A DNA stretch of 50,625 bases from NCBI GenBank assembly GCA_019244055.1, contig JAFATG010000304.1, forward strand, positions 1-50,625, read 5' to 3'. The position numbers were made by a program, and so were the translations under genes. The notes beneath the pieces were generated by a model. That model was not told the DNA's origin and ran no database searches. It saw only the letters and a program-made list of their open reading frames with translations. This DNA comes from Acidobacteriaceae bacterium. GTDB taxonomy: Bacteria > Acidobacteriota > Terriglobia > Bryobacterales > Bryobacteraceae. This document shows, piece by piece, positions 1 through 7,923 of the stretch. Position 1 is the first letter of the stretch; every line of letters begins with the position of its first letter.

Positions 1-1
1 A

Positions 2-337
2 TTCGGCAAAACACCCGAACAGGTGAAGGCCGAAGGGACGCCCGACTGGCTGGTCCCGCACCGTGTGTTCCAAGGCAACCGGCCCTCGAACGTCATCCTG
101 GCCGACCGGCTGACCCCGGAAGTACTCGGAAAACTGGTTGCGCTCTATGAGCACAGCGTCTTCACGCAAGGCGCGGTGTGGAATATCGACTCGTTTGACC
201 AGTGGGGCGTGGAACTGGGCAAGGTGCTGGCACAGCGAATCATTCCCGAGCTCGAGAGCGCGCAGGAGCCGTCGCTGGCACATGATAGCTCCACGAATAA
301 CCTTATTCGCTATTACCGAACCTTGAAGAAAAGCTGA
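2..337 (+). CDS. pgi: Glucose-6-phosphate isomerase, C-terminal part
   Basis: This is the 3' end of a gene that begins before the window; the frame is open from base 2 and stops with TGA at 335-337. The product interconverts glucose 6-phosphate and fructose 6-phosphate in the cytoplasm. About 111 residues remain. They carry the typical Pgi C-terminal segment, with a GNRPSN stretch, a [20 protein letters not shown]-type signature and a GVELGK motif; in known enzymes this part helps form the active site and dimer. A GTG at 23 is only an internal codon. The neighbouring serine hydrolase converges on it with 4 bases between the stops, leaving no room for a separate terminator. Confidence 0.93.
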   Translation, partial: FGKTPEQVKAEGTPDWLVPHRVFQGNRPSNVILADRLTPEVLGKLVALYEHSVFTQGAVWNIDSFDQWGVELGKVLAQRIIPELESAQEPSLAHDSSTNNLIRYYRTLKKS

Positions 338-341
338 TAAA

Positions 342-1538
342 TCATTGCTGTCTCAAGCACACGTCGGCGGTCTGAAGCGCCAGCTTGGTCGGGTCGAGAT
401 CTGTCCTGTTCGACAGAATGATGATCGTCAATTTGTCTTCCGTGAAGCGGTCAATCATCGTCCGAAAGCCCATAGTGCTGCCCGAGTGCCACATGCTCGT
501 GTGATTGTGATACGGGTCAAGGAACCATCCGAAGCCGTACAAAACCGGCTTGCCAGGATTTAAATTATCTTCGCCGGGCTCCGCTGGCCAGTGCGGCTGC
601 GATCCGTCGGCCAACTTGACCGGCGTCAACGCCGCCGCCATCTCATCTTTGCTCAGAAGCCGATGGCTTTCGAGCGCGTCATCCCACTTCGCCAGATCCT
701 CGAGATTGGAATAAATGCCGCCATCGCCTAACGTGGCCGAAGTAGGGCTCTGATCCGTTTCGATAAACTTGTCCCCCTCCTTCGTAAATCCATAGGCGCG
801 ATTGGGCACCACATTTCGTCCGCGCATATAGACCAGCGTGTTGCTCATGTGCAGCGGCCCAAAAATCCGCTCCTGTAGGAACTGACCGAACGGCTCCCCG
901 GAAACCTTGGCGATAATGACTCCGAGCAGCACGTACCCCGAGTTGCTGTAAGCCCAGCTCGTGCCCGGCGGAAATCTTCCACTTGACGCTTCTTTCAGCA
1001 GCCGAAGCACCTCTTCGTCCTGAATCTGATGGTCGGCAGTCCAGATCGTGCCTTTAACGTTTTCGGCTTTTCGCATCAAATAATCGTCGTAATCCGGCAG
1101 TCCCGAGGTGTGTGTCAGGAGCTGGCGAATGGTAATGCTTCGCCCATAAGCCGGAAAATCGGGGAAGAGATCGGCCAGCGTCTCGTCGTATCGAAGCTTC
1201 CCATTCCGGACGAGCAGCATGGTAGCCATCGCGGTGAACTGCTTGGTGAACGACGCTAATCGGAAATCCGTTTGGGCGTCGATCGGCGCGAGTGTTCGTA
1301 AATCGCGAACACCATAGCCACACTCAAAGATCTTTCGTCCATTTTTCCGAACCAGAACTGCCATCCCGGGAGATTTTTCATCAGCTAACGGCGCGAAAAT
1401 GGCGTTAATCCTGGTGCTGGTCTCATCCTTCTTCGCCGCGGAAATCGGCAGCGCCGGAGACATTAAAAGCGCTACCAACGCCGCTATCGAGATCGGCCTT
1501 CTTATCGTTCGAAGGCGCCTCCCGTTTCTTTCAGTCAT
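342..1538 (-). CDS. Secreted serine hydrolase, beta-lactamase/class C family
   Basis: A 398-residue protein of the beta-lactamase/DD-peptidase (penicillin-binding-protein-like, PF00144) fold. Residues 1-35 form a signal peptide with a basic start and a hydrophobic core. The catalytic S-x-x-K is S96-F-T-K99, the second motif Y-x-N is Y197-S-N199, and an H-S-G triad in place of K-T-G is at H351-S-G353. These three motifs in this order define the family, whose members hydrolyse esters, D-amino-acid peptides or beta-lactams. The substrate cannot be read from sequence. Such single-gene esterase-like members are common in soil Acidobacteriota, so resistance should not be assumed. It is a lone gene, convergent with pgi. 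Confidence 0.88.
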   Translation of the reverse strand: MTERNGRRLRTIRRPISIAALVALLMSPALPISAAKKDETSTRINAIFAPLADEKSPGMAVLVRKNGRKIFECGYGVRDLRTLAPIDAQTDFRLASFTKQFTAMATMLLVRNGKLRYDETLADLFPDFPAYGRSITIRQLLTHTSGLPDYDDYLMRKAENVKGTIWTADHQIQDEEVLRLLKEASSGRFPPGTSWAYSNSGYVLLGVIIAKVSGEPFGQFLQERIFGPLHMSNTLVYMRGRNVVPNRAYGFTKEGDKFIETDQSPTSATLGDGGIYSNLEDLAKWDDALESHRLLSKDEMAAALTPVKLADGSQPHWPAEPGEDNLNPGKPVLYGFGWFLDPYHNHTSMWHSGSTMGFRTMIDRFTEDKLTIIILSNRTDLDPTKLALQTADVCLRQQ

Positions 1539-1688
1539 TCAGTAGAGTATAGGGCCGGACGTCATAAGCGTTCCAACTCAACGAGCGGTTAGCGACTTGA
1601 GATTTCTCAGCTTGTGAAAACGCAAGCGTTTGAACTCGCCTGCCCGGCGTGGTAATCTTGCGGTTCGTTAAAGTGAGGACAGACCGTC

Positions 1689-1895
1689 ATGGACTTAAAC
1701 ACGGTGCAACAGATTGAACGCGCAATTGACGCTCTGACACCCGAGCAGCGGGAAGAACTGTACCTGTGGCTTGACGAGCATTATTTGCAGCCGAGCGACA
1801 TTCAGCTTAAAGCCGCCATTGACGCGGGACGCTTTGATGAGCGCATTGCCCGGGCCGTTGCCGATCATAAAGCCGGAAGAACCGAACCCCTGTAG
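1689..1895 (+). CDS. Putative antitoxin of a type II toxin-antitoxin pair
   Basis: A 68-residue acidic, helix-rich protein directly upstream of a RelE/ParE-like toxin, so an antitoxin role is inferred mainly from position and size. The N-terminal half (residues 5-32) has a leucine/glutamate pattern with an LTPEQREEL motif. The C-terminal half (residues 36-66) is charged and probably extended, as in antitoxin tails that wrap the toxin. I see no clear helix-turn-helix or ribbon-helix-helix domain. An AGTGAGGACAG stretch about 10 bases before the ATG offers a modest ribosome-binding site. The stop codon TAG (1893-1895) shares its last base with the palindrome at the gene junction. Confidence 0.7.
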   Translation: MDLNTVQQIERAIDALTPEQREELYLWLDEHYLQPSDIQLKAAIDAGRFDERIARAVADHKAGRTEPL

Positions 1896-1919
1896 CGCGG
1901 TCCATTGAATGGACCGCGC
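1895..1919 (+). promoter_or_regulatory. Palindrome/hairpin over the toxin start codon
   Basis: The arms GCGCGGTCCATT (1895-1906) and AATGGACCGCGC (1908-1919) are perfect reverse complements around one central base. As RNA this would give a 10-bp GC-rich stem with a 5-base loop UUGAA. The antitoxin stop overlaps its left edge and the toxin ATG (1909-1911) lies at the loop/right-stem border. No good ribosome-binding site precedes the toxin. It could hide the toxin start until ribosomes from the antitoxin open it, act as a DNA operator for autoregulation, or attenuate transcription; there is no T-run after it, so a full terminator is unlikely. Confidence 0.75.
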
Positions 1920-2172
1920 CAATGCGGACTTTTGGAGAGAATACCGGGCTTTGCTCGCCGACATCCGCAACCGAGCGGACAAGCAATTCGCGCTGCTTAG
2001 AGCAAACCGGCGTCGTCCTTCTTTGCAATTCAAGAAGCTAACCGAGCGCGGCGGACAGGAACTCTGGTCGGCGCGGGTGACGCTCAAGTCTCGCGCGCTC
2101 GCCGTGAAACTCGATGATGACTATATCTGGTTCTGGATTGGTGAACACGAGATTTACCAAGCCATGATTTAG
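1909..2172 (+). CDS. RelE/ParE-family toxin
   Basis: An 87-residue basic protein with the small RelE/ParE fold pattern: helix start FWREYRALLADIRNRAD, then an FALLRANRRRPSLQFKKL segment, a middle strand ending WSARV, and the C-terminal FWIGEHEIY typical of one subfamily of putative translation-inhibiting toxins. Family members are usually ribosome-dependent mRNA interferases or gyrase poisons; which applies here cannot be told. The ATG at 1909 is the only start giving the whole domain. It lies 13 bases after the antitoxin stop and inside a strong inverted repeat, so expression is probably coupled to the antitoxin. Confidence 0.8.
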   Translation: MDRANADFWREYRALLADIRNRADKQFALLRANRRRPSLQFKKLTERGGQELWSARVTLKSRALAVKLDDDYIWFWIGEHEIYQAMI

Positions 2173-2316
2173 GCTCAGTCGCACAAAGGGTAAGTCTTGC
2201 GACATCAACCCAGGCCTGAAGACATCGGCATTCTTGGCGCTTTTGCAAGACTCTGTCGCAGAACTGCAGCGCTGTTTCCTTGTTTCGTGCTCCCTGGCGA
2301 TTCCGGTTACCTGTCC

Positions 2317-2334
2317 GCCCGATGCTCATCGGGC
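2317..2334. other. Short perfect hairpin between convergent genes
   Basis: GCCCGAT and ATCGGGC pair perfectly around a GCTC loop. It lies between the toxin gene and the end of the minus-strand PQQ-repeat gene, which stops 9 bases away. No T-run follows on either strand, so it is at best an RNA 3'-end hairpin. The rest of 2173-2342 shows no gene or motif I can support. Confidence 0.4.
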
Positions 2335-2342
2335 CGGGCGCC

Positions 2343-3917
2343 CTACCGTGTAGTCTTCAGCAACCCGTATACATCCACTTCGTTCCGTGCTCCGATGTAT
2401 ACCCGTCCGTTGACTACGGTTGCAATAACGAATCGCACCGATATGCCCGCCCTGTCCCGGTCCGAGTTCTGCCCGCTGTTATACAGTTCATGCGAGACAT
2501 CCACGGCGTCGTAGGCATGAAGCACCGCTATTCTCTCCTGGAAGGCTTCCCAGGTCCTGGTAGATACGGTCCATACAATCCCATCGTGGTCGCCATTGGC
2601 CGAAACCGAAGGCGTAGCTCCTGGATTTACCGGCCGTCCACTGCCCTGGTGAGCTGGTGCAAGCTTGCCATCGTGAACAGCGAGCTCGTGAATCACATCG
2701 TCGTCTCCGAAAACATACACGTGCTGATTCCAATAGGCCGGCGCGGCATGAAGCTTCCCCTGTAACTTCACGGTCTCCACTACATCGTCGGACTCGCGGT
2801 GGTAACCGCCCATGTGATCCCGGTCGATCACAAATAGATTGCCGTCCTTGCCGCCTATCAGCACCAGATGCGGGTGCGGCCCTTTCTGATCCGGAAGAAA
2901 GATCGGGCCGCCCGCGCCCAGATCGTCGTCGTTCTTGTTCAACACTGCTTCGTTGTGCGGGGTGAAATAGCCGCGAACCGAAATTTTGTTCTGATCCAAG
3001 GCCAGCTTCAGAATCGTGTCGCCGAAATCCCGCCCGTTCGTCGCATCGAACGTCCCGTTGCCGGTCACCACAAAGATATTCCCGCTATCATCGGCCGCGG
3101 GACCGGTGTCGCTTTGCCAAATGCCGCTTTGGTCCGCATCGGGCGACGTATTGAATGCCGCTCTCTGCCGCAGTGTTTGCGCGTCGTAGGCGATTACCCA
3201 CCCGTGGTAATCACCCACGTCGCACGAGGAGGCCCACGTGAGATACACCGTCCCGCGCGTAAGCAGGAGTGCGGCGCGCGGGTTTTCTGCTCGTGGATCA
3301 AAAGAGATCTTTTTCTGCTGGGCGCCACCGCCCTGAACGGACCCCTTAATTGCCACCGGGCTACCGGGGCGTTCCTTGCCTGTCCTCACGTCAAGCGCAT
3401 GGAGTTTTTGGACGTACAGACCCGGCTCCTTTTCCTCCTTTGTGCGGGCGAGCAAGTACAGCGTTCCGGCCGTTTCATCTATGACCGGCGTGGACGTGAT
3501 TCCAACCTCAGGATTGATGAACGGACACTGAACATCGCCGGCGGCGACTGTCGAAATTCCATTCTGCGGACTGAGGAAACTCACGTGCCAGAGCGGTGTT
3601 CCAGCTTTATCGACGTCAAACGCATATACGCTGTCGTGCTCCGTAGCGATAAAGAGTATGTTGTGTTTCCCTTTGCCGGGAATCTCTAAAGCCGAAAGAT
3701 AAAGGGGTTGGGCATACACGTCGCCATCGACCTTGAGCGAAAAGACCTTGCCGAAAGTTCGAGCATTTACGTTTCGAGGCGTGAGCGTTGTCTCATGGGA
3801 ATTCGATCCGAATCGAGCGTTGCTGTACTGCGAGGTCGTGACCTGCAGTTGATTTGTCTGCTGAGCGCAGGCGCAGGTTCCCGCCGCCAGGTAGCCGATC
3901 AGAGTCGCCGCCTTCAC
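2343..3917 (-). CDS. Secreted PQQ-type beta-propeller repeat protein
   Basis: A 524-residue protein with a GTG start and a short signal peptide (residues 1-18, ending near CACAQQ). The body is built of propeller blades like those in pyrroloquinoline-quinone dehydrogenases and outer-membrane BamB: phrases such as VYAQPLYL, VYAFDVDKAGTPLW, VIAYDAQTL and LFVIDRDHMGG recur. It resembles the large group of acidobacterial proteins annotated as pyrrolo-quinoline quinone proteins. I do not see the adjacent-cysteine pair or heme c site of true alcohol dehydrogenases, so enzyme activity is doubtful and it may be a periplasmic scaffold or binding protein. It is probably a single gene, 62 bases downstream of the ADOP permease on the same strand. 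Confidence 0.8.
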   Translation of the reverse strand: MKAATLIGYLAAGTCACAQQTNQLQVTTSQYSNARFGSNSHETTLTPRNVNARTFGKVFSLKVDGDVYAQPLYLSALEIPGKGKHNILFIATEHDSVYAFDVDKAGTPLWHVSFLSPQNGISTVAAGDVQCPFINPEVGITSTPVIDETAGTLYLLARTKEEKEPGLYVQKLHALDVRTGKERPGSPVAIKGSVQGGGAQQKKISFDPRAENPRAALLLTRGTVYLTWASSCDVGDYHGWVIAYDAQTLRQRAAFNTSPDADQSGIWQSDTGPAADDSGNIFVVTGNGTFDATNGRDFGDTILKLALDQNKISVRGYFTPHNEAVLNKNDDDLGAGGPIFLPDQKGPHPHLVLIGGKDGNLFVIDRDHMGGYHRESDDVVETVKLQGKLHAAPAYWNQHVYVFGDDDVIHELAVHDGKLAPAHQGSGRPVNPGATPSVSANGDHDGIVWTVSTRTWEAFQERIAVLHAYDAVDVSHELYNSGQNSDRDRAGISVRFVIATVVNGRVYIGARNEVDVYGLLKTTR

Positions 3918-3979
3918 GCGTAATACCCCGCGAGAATAGAATACTACATAGCGATTGCGCGGCCTTCGTCGGGAGTAGC

Positions 3980-6631
3980 CTATTCCTCGCGCAAAACCGC
4001 GATGGGATCAACGCGTGCGGCGCGGTGTGCAGGCAAGTACGCCGCTATCGCGGCCACCAAAGCAAGCAAGAGCGCGACGGCGGCGAAGGTCCAGGGATCG
4101 GTTGCCTTCACTCCGTAGAGCTGGCTTGCTAAGAGGCGCGTTAAGCCGAATGAGCCTACCAATCCGATCAGGACGCCCAACACGCCGACCCGCATGCCCT
4201 CTCCAAGCACAATCCCAAGGACTTGATGCTGGCTGGCGCCGAGCGCCATCCTGATCCCGATATCGCGCAGGCGCTGTGCTACCGAATAGGCCATGACGCC
4301 ATACACTCCAATCGCGGCCAGCAGCAAAGCGAGCGAAGCGAACCCGCCGAGAAGATACGTGAGGAAATTCCGCAGGCCCAGCGGCTGTGAGGCCACGGCG
4401 TTGAGCGTTCTTACGTCCCCGATCGGTTGATCCCGATCGAGCTCTCGAATGGCCTGGCGCACTGAAGAAAAGACAGTCAACGGATTCGCCGACCGGGTTC
4501 GAATCAAAAGATTGCGCGGGATCATCAGCCACGGATGCTGTGTGTAGGGCACATAGATTTCCGGCATGAAGTCCACTTCCGGTCCTTGTGTCCGAACGTT
4601 TCCCGCAACGCCAACCACCGTTAACCACGACGGTGGTGCCCACGAAATTCTGAGCCGTTTGCCGATAGGATCCTGTCCTGGCCAATACTTCCGTGCGAGC
4701 GCTTCATTCACGATGGCGACATGCATGGCGTTTTGGGTGTCGTACTCAGTAAACGCTCTTCCTCTCTTGAGCGGGATTCGGAGCACCTCAAAGTATCGCT
4801 GGCCGACGGGCAGGTAGTTGGCATCCGGCATCTCGGCGGGTGCGGGATTTGGATTCTCCGGAGTCACAAACCCTTGTCCTGCCCACCCGTAAAACGGAAT
4901 GCCTCTCGAAACCGTTGCACTTTGGATGCCGGGCATGTGGCTCAAGCGCGTGAGCAGAGTTCGATAGAACTCAGCCTGCTGCTCTTCCTTATACTTGACC
5001 TCATCTAGAGAAACTCGAAGTGTGAGTACGTGATCCGGCTGGAAGCCCACGTTGATGTGGTGCATCTTAAACAGCGTTTTCACCATCAACCCGGCGCTGA
5101 CCACGAGCACCAGTGCCAAGGCGAACTCTGCCGACACGAGCAGCCTCCGGATCTTGCCTGCGCTTGCGCCCTCCGTACTGGACCGGCTGCTCTCTTTTAA
5201 GGAACTGCTCAGGTCCAGATTGGAGAACCCGACCGCCGGAAGAAGTCCGAACACGATTGCGGTCACAAACGCGATCGCGGCCGCATAGAAGAGCACGATT
5301 CCGTTTAGGCTCGCAGTTTCAATACCGGGCGTATCGACAGGCGCGATTGCTACCAGACCCTTCGTTCCCAAGCTCCCAATCCAGAGTCCGGCGAAGCCGC
5401 CGAACATCGAAAGCAAAAAGCTTTCTGTTAGCAGTTGCATGACGAGCCGCCCGCGATTCGCTCCAAGCGCCTTTCGCACGGCCAGCTCGCGTAAGCGCGC
5501 CGCGCCGCGAGCGAGGAGCAAATTGGCCAGATTGACACAGGTGATCAATAAGACCAGGGCCACGGCGACCAGCAGCACTAACAGTGCCGGGCGCGAATCG
5601 CCGGCAATTTCATCGTGCAGACTTATTAGCCCCACGCCCCACCCCGCATTATCCGGGTAGCGCCTCTGCAGTGCAGCAGAGATCGTGTCCATCTCCGCCT
5701 GTGCTCGTTGCAGCGTAATGCCGGGCGCCAACCGGCCAATCGCAATGAAGTTATGGGCGTCCCTCACCGGATTGCTGAGATCCAGCCGGGAGATCCAGAT
5801 CTGGGCATTCACGTCCTGACGCCGTGAGTAGGAATCAGAGAAACCGGGCGGCATGATGCCGATTACGGTGTAGCTTTCACTGTTCAGTGAAATCGATTTG
5901 CCGACAGTAGAACGATCGCCGCCGTAGCGCCGCTCCCAAAGCGCGTGTCCGAGAATAACCACACGCGCGCTCCCAGGTCGTCCCTCTTCCGGCAGAAAGC
6001 TGCGCCCGAGTAATGGTTGTACTCCCAGCACGGAGAAGAGGTTTGGCGTCACTTGCTCCGCTCGGATTTCGACCGGATCGCCAGTGCCGGTCAGATTGAA
6101 ACTCTGAAAAGGATCGATGAGAGCCATATCCGAAAAGACATGGTTCTCTCTCTTCCAATCGTTGAAATTGGCCGCTGAAACGACGTTGTGATACCAGCCG
6201 CGGCGAGGATTTTGCTCCCACGCCACCACTAGACGGTTCGGGTTCTGGAACGGCAATGGCCGAAGCAACACCGCGTAAATTACCGAAAAAACCGCTGTGT
6301 TCGCGCCCATGCCAAGCGCCAGAGTCAATACTGCAGTCAAGGAGAACCCGGGCGATTTCCGCAATTGGCGCAGTGCGTAGCGCGCGTCCTGAAGAATGTT
6401 TGCGAATAACGGAAAACTGCGCCGTTCTCGCAAATCCTCTTTAAGCTGAGTGGCCCCTCCGAATTGGCGCCCCGCGGCTGCTTGCGCCTCTTTCACCGTC
6501 ATTCCTTGGCGGACGTATCGATCGGTCAGTAGCGCAAGATGCGACTGTAGTTCCTCGTCAAACTCCTGTTCCGCAGAACGCTGCCGGAAAAGCGTCTTCA
6601 GGCGCGAGACAAACGTGCGCAGCGCAGTCAC
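3980..6631 (-). CDS. ADOP-type MacB/FtsX permease
   Basis: An 883-residue inner-membrane protein of the acidobacterial duplicated orphan permease type. The order is: N-terminal soluble prefix (about 1-75, with an [17 protein letters not shown] stretch), a first transmembrane helix (about 95-120, [20 protein letters not shown]), a large periplasmic MacB core domain, an FtsX three-helix block (about 350-470), a second first-helix equivalent (about 500-520), a second periplasmic domain, and a final FtsX block (about 750-883). It has no ATPase domain, and no MacB-type ATPase gene is nearby. The start is GTG, 6 bases after the PadR stop, so the two form an operon. Its transported substrate is unknown; an efflux or signalling role is inferred from MacB. 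Confidence 0.93.
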   Translation of the reverse strand: MTALRTFVSRLKTLFRQRSAEQEFDEELQSHLALLTDRYVRQGMTVKEAQAAAGRQFGGATQLKEDLRERRSFPLFANILQDARYALRQLRKSPGFSLTAVLTLALGMGANTAVFSVIYAVLLRPLPFQNPNRLVVAWEQNPRRGWYHNVVSAANFNDWKRENHVFSDMALIDPFQSFNLTGTGDPVEIRAEQVTPNLFSVLGVQPLLGRSFLPEEGRPGSARVVILGHALWERRYGGDRSTVGKSISLNSESYTVIGIMPPGFSDSYSRRQDVNAQIWISRLDLSNPVRDAHNFIAIGRLAPGITLQRAQAEMDTISAALQRRYPDNAGWGVGLISLHDEIAGDSRPALLVLLVAVALVLLITCVNLANLLLARGAARLRELAVRKALGANRGRLVMQLLTESFLLSMFGGFAGLWIGSLGTKGLVAIAPVDTPGIETASLNGIVLFYAAAIAFVTAIVFGLLPAVGFSNLDLSSSLKESSRSSTEGASAGKIRRLLVSAEFALALVLVVSAGLMVKTLFKMHHINVGFQPDHVLTLRVSLDEVKYKEEQQAEFYRTLLTRLSHMPGIQSATVSRGIPFYGWAGQGFVTPENPNPAPAEMPDANYLPVGQRYFEVLRIPLKRGRAFTEYDTQNAMHVAIVNEALARKYWPGQDPIGKRLRISWAPPSWLTVVGVAGNVRTQGPEVDFMPEIYVPYTQHPWLMIPRNLLIRTRSANPLTVFSSVRQAIRELDRDQPIGDVRTLNAVASQPLGLRNFLTYLLGGFASLALLLAAIGVYGVMAYSVAQRLRDIGIRMALGASQHQVLGIVLGEGMRVGVLGVLIGLVGSFGLTRLLASQLYGVKATDPWTFAAVALLLALVAAIAAYLPAHRAARVDPIAVLREE

Positions 6632-6637
6632 GGCAGT

Positions 6638-6982
6638 CTACCCGTTATCAGCCAGCTTCAGCACCCGCCCCACTATGCCGGCAATTCGCTCCCAGTTTTC
6701 CGCTTCTGCGGTGAGCTGTTTCCGGCCGCTCCGGGTGATCGAATAAAACTTCGCCTTTCGATTGTTTTCCGAAGTCCCCCAGTCCGAATCGATCCAGCCT
6801 TTCTGCGATAGCCGTAGCAGGGAAGCGTAGACGGTGCCTTCATTCAGCCGGAGGACATCTTCACTGAGTTGCTCGATCCGGCGTGCGATTCCATAGCCGT
6901 GCAACGGACCCATCGCATTGAGTGTTTTAAGGATCATCAGATCCAGCGTCCCCTGAAGGACTTCAGAACGGATCGGTTTCAA
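6638..6982 (-). CDS. PadR-family transcriptional regulator
   Basis: A 114-residue winged-helix regulator. The N-terminal segment, with GTLDLMILKTL and the GPLHGYGIARRIEQLS recognition region, then EGTVYASLLRLSQKGWI, is diagnostic for PadR; the C-terminal helix is the short dimerising type. I place the start at the TTG at 6982 because AGGAGA lies 9 bases upstream and the product then begins MKPIRSEVLQGTLD, as in relatives; a GTG at 7027 would add 15 unlikely residues. It is followed at once by the ADOP permease, the usual pairing in Acidobacteriota, and probably represses that operon until a ligand binds. Confidence 0.92.
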   Translation of the reverse strand: MKPIRSEVLQGTLDLMILKTLNAMGPLHGYGIARRIEQLSEDVLRLNEGTVYASLLRLSQKGWIDSDWGTSENNRKAKFYSITRSGRKQLTAEAENWERIAGIVGRVLKLADNG

Positions 6983-7073
6983 AAGGTGATATCTCCTATG
7001 CGCATGCCAAAGAAGAGTGTAGCACACACTTTTGCGATGACAAAAGGAGAACTGCGTATTATTGCTTGGAAGC

Positions 7074-7706
7074 TCAGTGAATATCTAGAGACAGATTCAC
7101 CACTTCAAATGCGAACCGCTCTGGGGGCAGGGAAGAGATTGGGCTCGGCGTCATGCTGTACCAGGTACGAAACGCCGTCGCCGCTACTGAGTTGTTCAAG
7201 TAGAACAGGAACTGATCTGAGCAACAGCGGATTGGCGGCATCTGCCGGAAGGCGAGCCGCAGGCCGACCGCTTTCTCAAGCTGGACACCGTCGGTATCGA
7301 CGGCCTTGTCCTCGAGCAGTGTCACGAAGCTGCTACGGCCCGCATGCGGCCAGACATCCGTATGGAGCAAAGTCCGAAGTTCAATACGCGTGCCGAACGT
7401 GATCTCGCACTGGCGGATCCATTCGATGACGGCATCGCCCCAATGCCAGTAATTCAATAGACCGAGGTATTGATCGACCAGGTTGAGCGCCAGGTCCATC
7501 TTCCGCCGTTCGACTGCATCCTCGCCCGCGATCGCGTCGGCCGGAACCGAAGCGATCATGTCTTCCTGGTCGATGATTTCCGAGGCAATCGTCATCATCC
7601 TGTCCAGACGTTTTACGTCCGGCACGGTTTTCACCAGCAGCGGCGGAAGCTCGTGAGTCTTCCCGCCCGGTACTTCCACGAACCTTCGATCACCAACGAT
7701 GTCCAT
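7074..7706 (-). CDS. Protein of unknown function
   Basis: A 210-residue protein that I do not recognise. It has no signal peptide or membrane segment. It has acidic and hydrophobic helices (residues about 35-100, including a DQEDMIASVPADAI stretch) and an aromatic region LLNYWHWGDAVIEWIRQCEI, then a more strand-like C-terminal half. I favour the ATG at 7706, with an AGG 8 bases upstream; a TTG at 7733 would add nine residues. It stands alone, divergent from the DUF5060 gene. The continuous frame and codon use look like a real gene, but no function can be inferred. Confidence 0.6.
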   Translation of the reverse strand: MDIVGDRRFVEVPGGKTHELPPLLVKTVPDVKRLDRMMTIASEIIDQEDMIASVPADAIAGEDAVERRKMDLALNLVDQYLGLLNYWHWGDAVIEWIRQCEITFGTRIELRTLLHTDVWPHAGRSSFVTLLEDKAVDTDGVQLEKAVGLRLAFRQMPPIRCCSDQFLFYLNNSVAATAFRTWYSMTPSPISSLPPERFAFEVVNLSLDIH

Positions 7707-7854
7707 ATGCAGCCTCGCTGTCTGGATCGACAACTCGGTCGACTAACCCACCCCTCGAATCCATTGATTCGCTTGCAGCGGTCAAGGATTTCTTATATGC
7801 CCTGATTGTAAGAATGTCTCCGCTGGGTTGCAAGTTACTTAAAGCTCCTTCATG

Positions 7855-7878
7855 AACCTAGTTCCAAAGTTCTAGGTT
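7855..7878. promoter_or_regulatory. Inverted repeat upstream of the DUF5060-like gene
   Basis: AACCTAG and CTAGGTT are perfect reverse complements separated by 10 bases, about 45 bases before the start at 7924. The spacing (24 bp end to end, about two helical turns) suits a dimeric DNA-binding protein, so an operator is possible. No T-run follows. The bound protein is unknown. Confidence 0.4.
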
Positions 7879-7923
7879 TCGTTTCAGTACTTGTGCCATA
7901 AATATGGACGCTAAGCTTGGGGT

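Noticed and set aside
342-1538. A beta-lactamase resistance gene
   Set aside because: The third motif is H-S-G and the protein is of the broad class C-like esterase/peptidase type; nothing shows beta-lactam hydrolysis.
2868-3689. Long plus-strand frame of 273 codons inside the PQQ-repeat gene
   Set aside because: It lies wholly antisense to a well-supported secreted propeller gene, has no recognisable domain, and reflects GC-rich codon bias.
7855-7878. A rho-independent terminator
   Set aside because: No T-run follows the stem on either strand; kept as an operator candidate.
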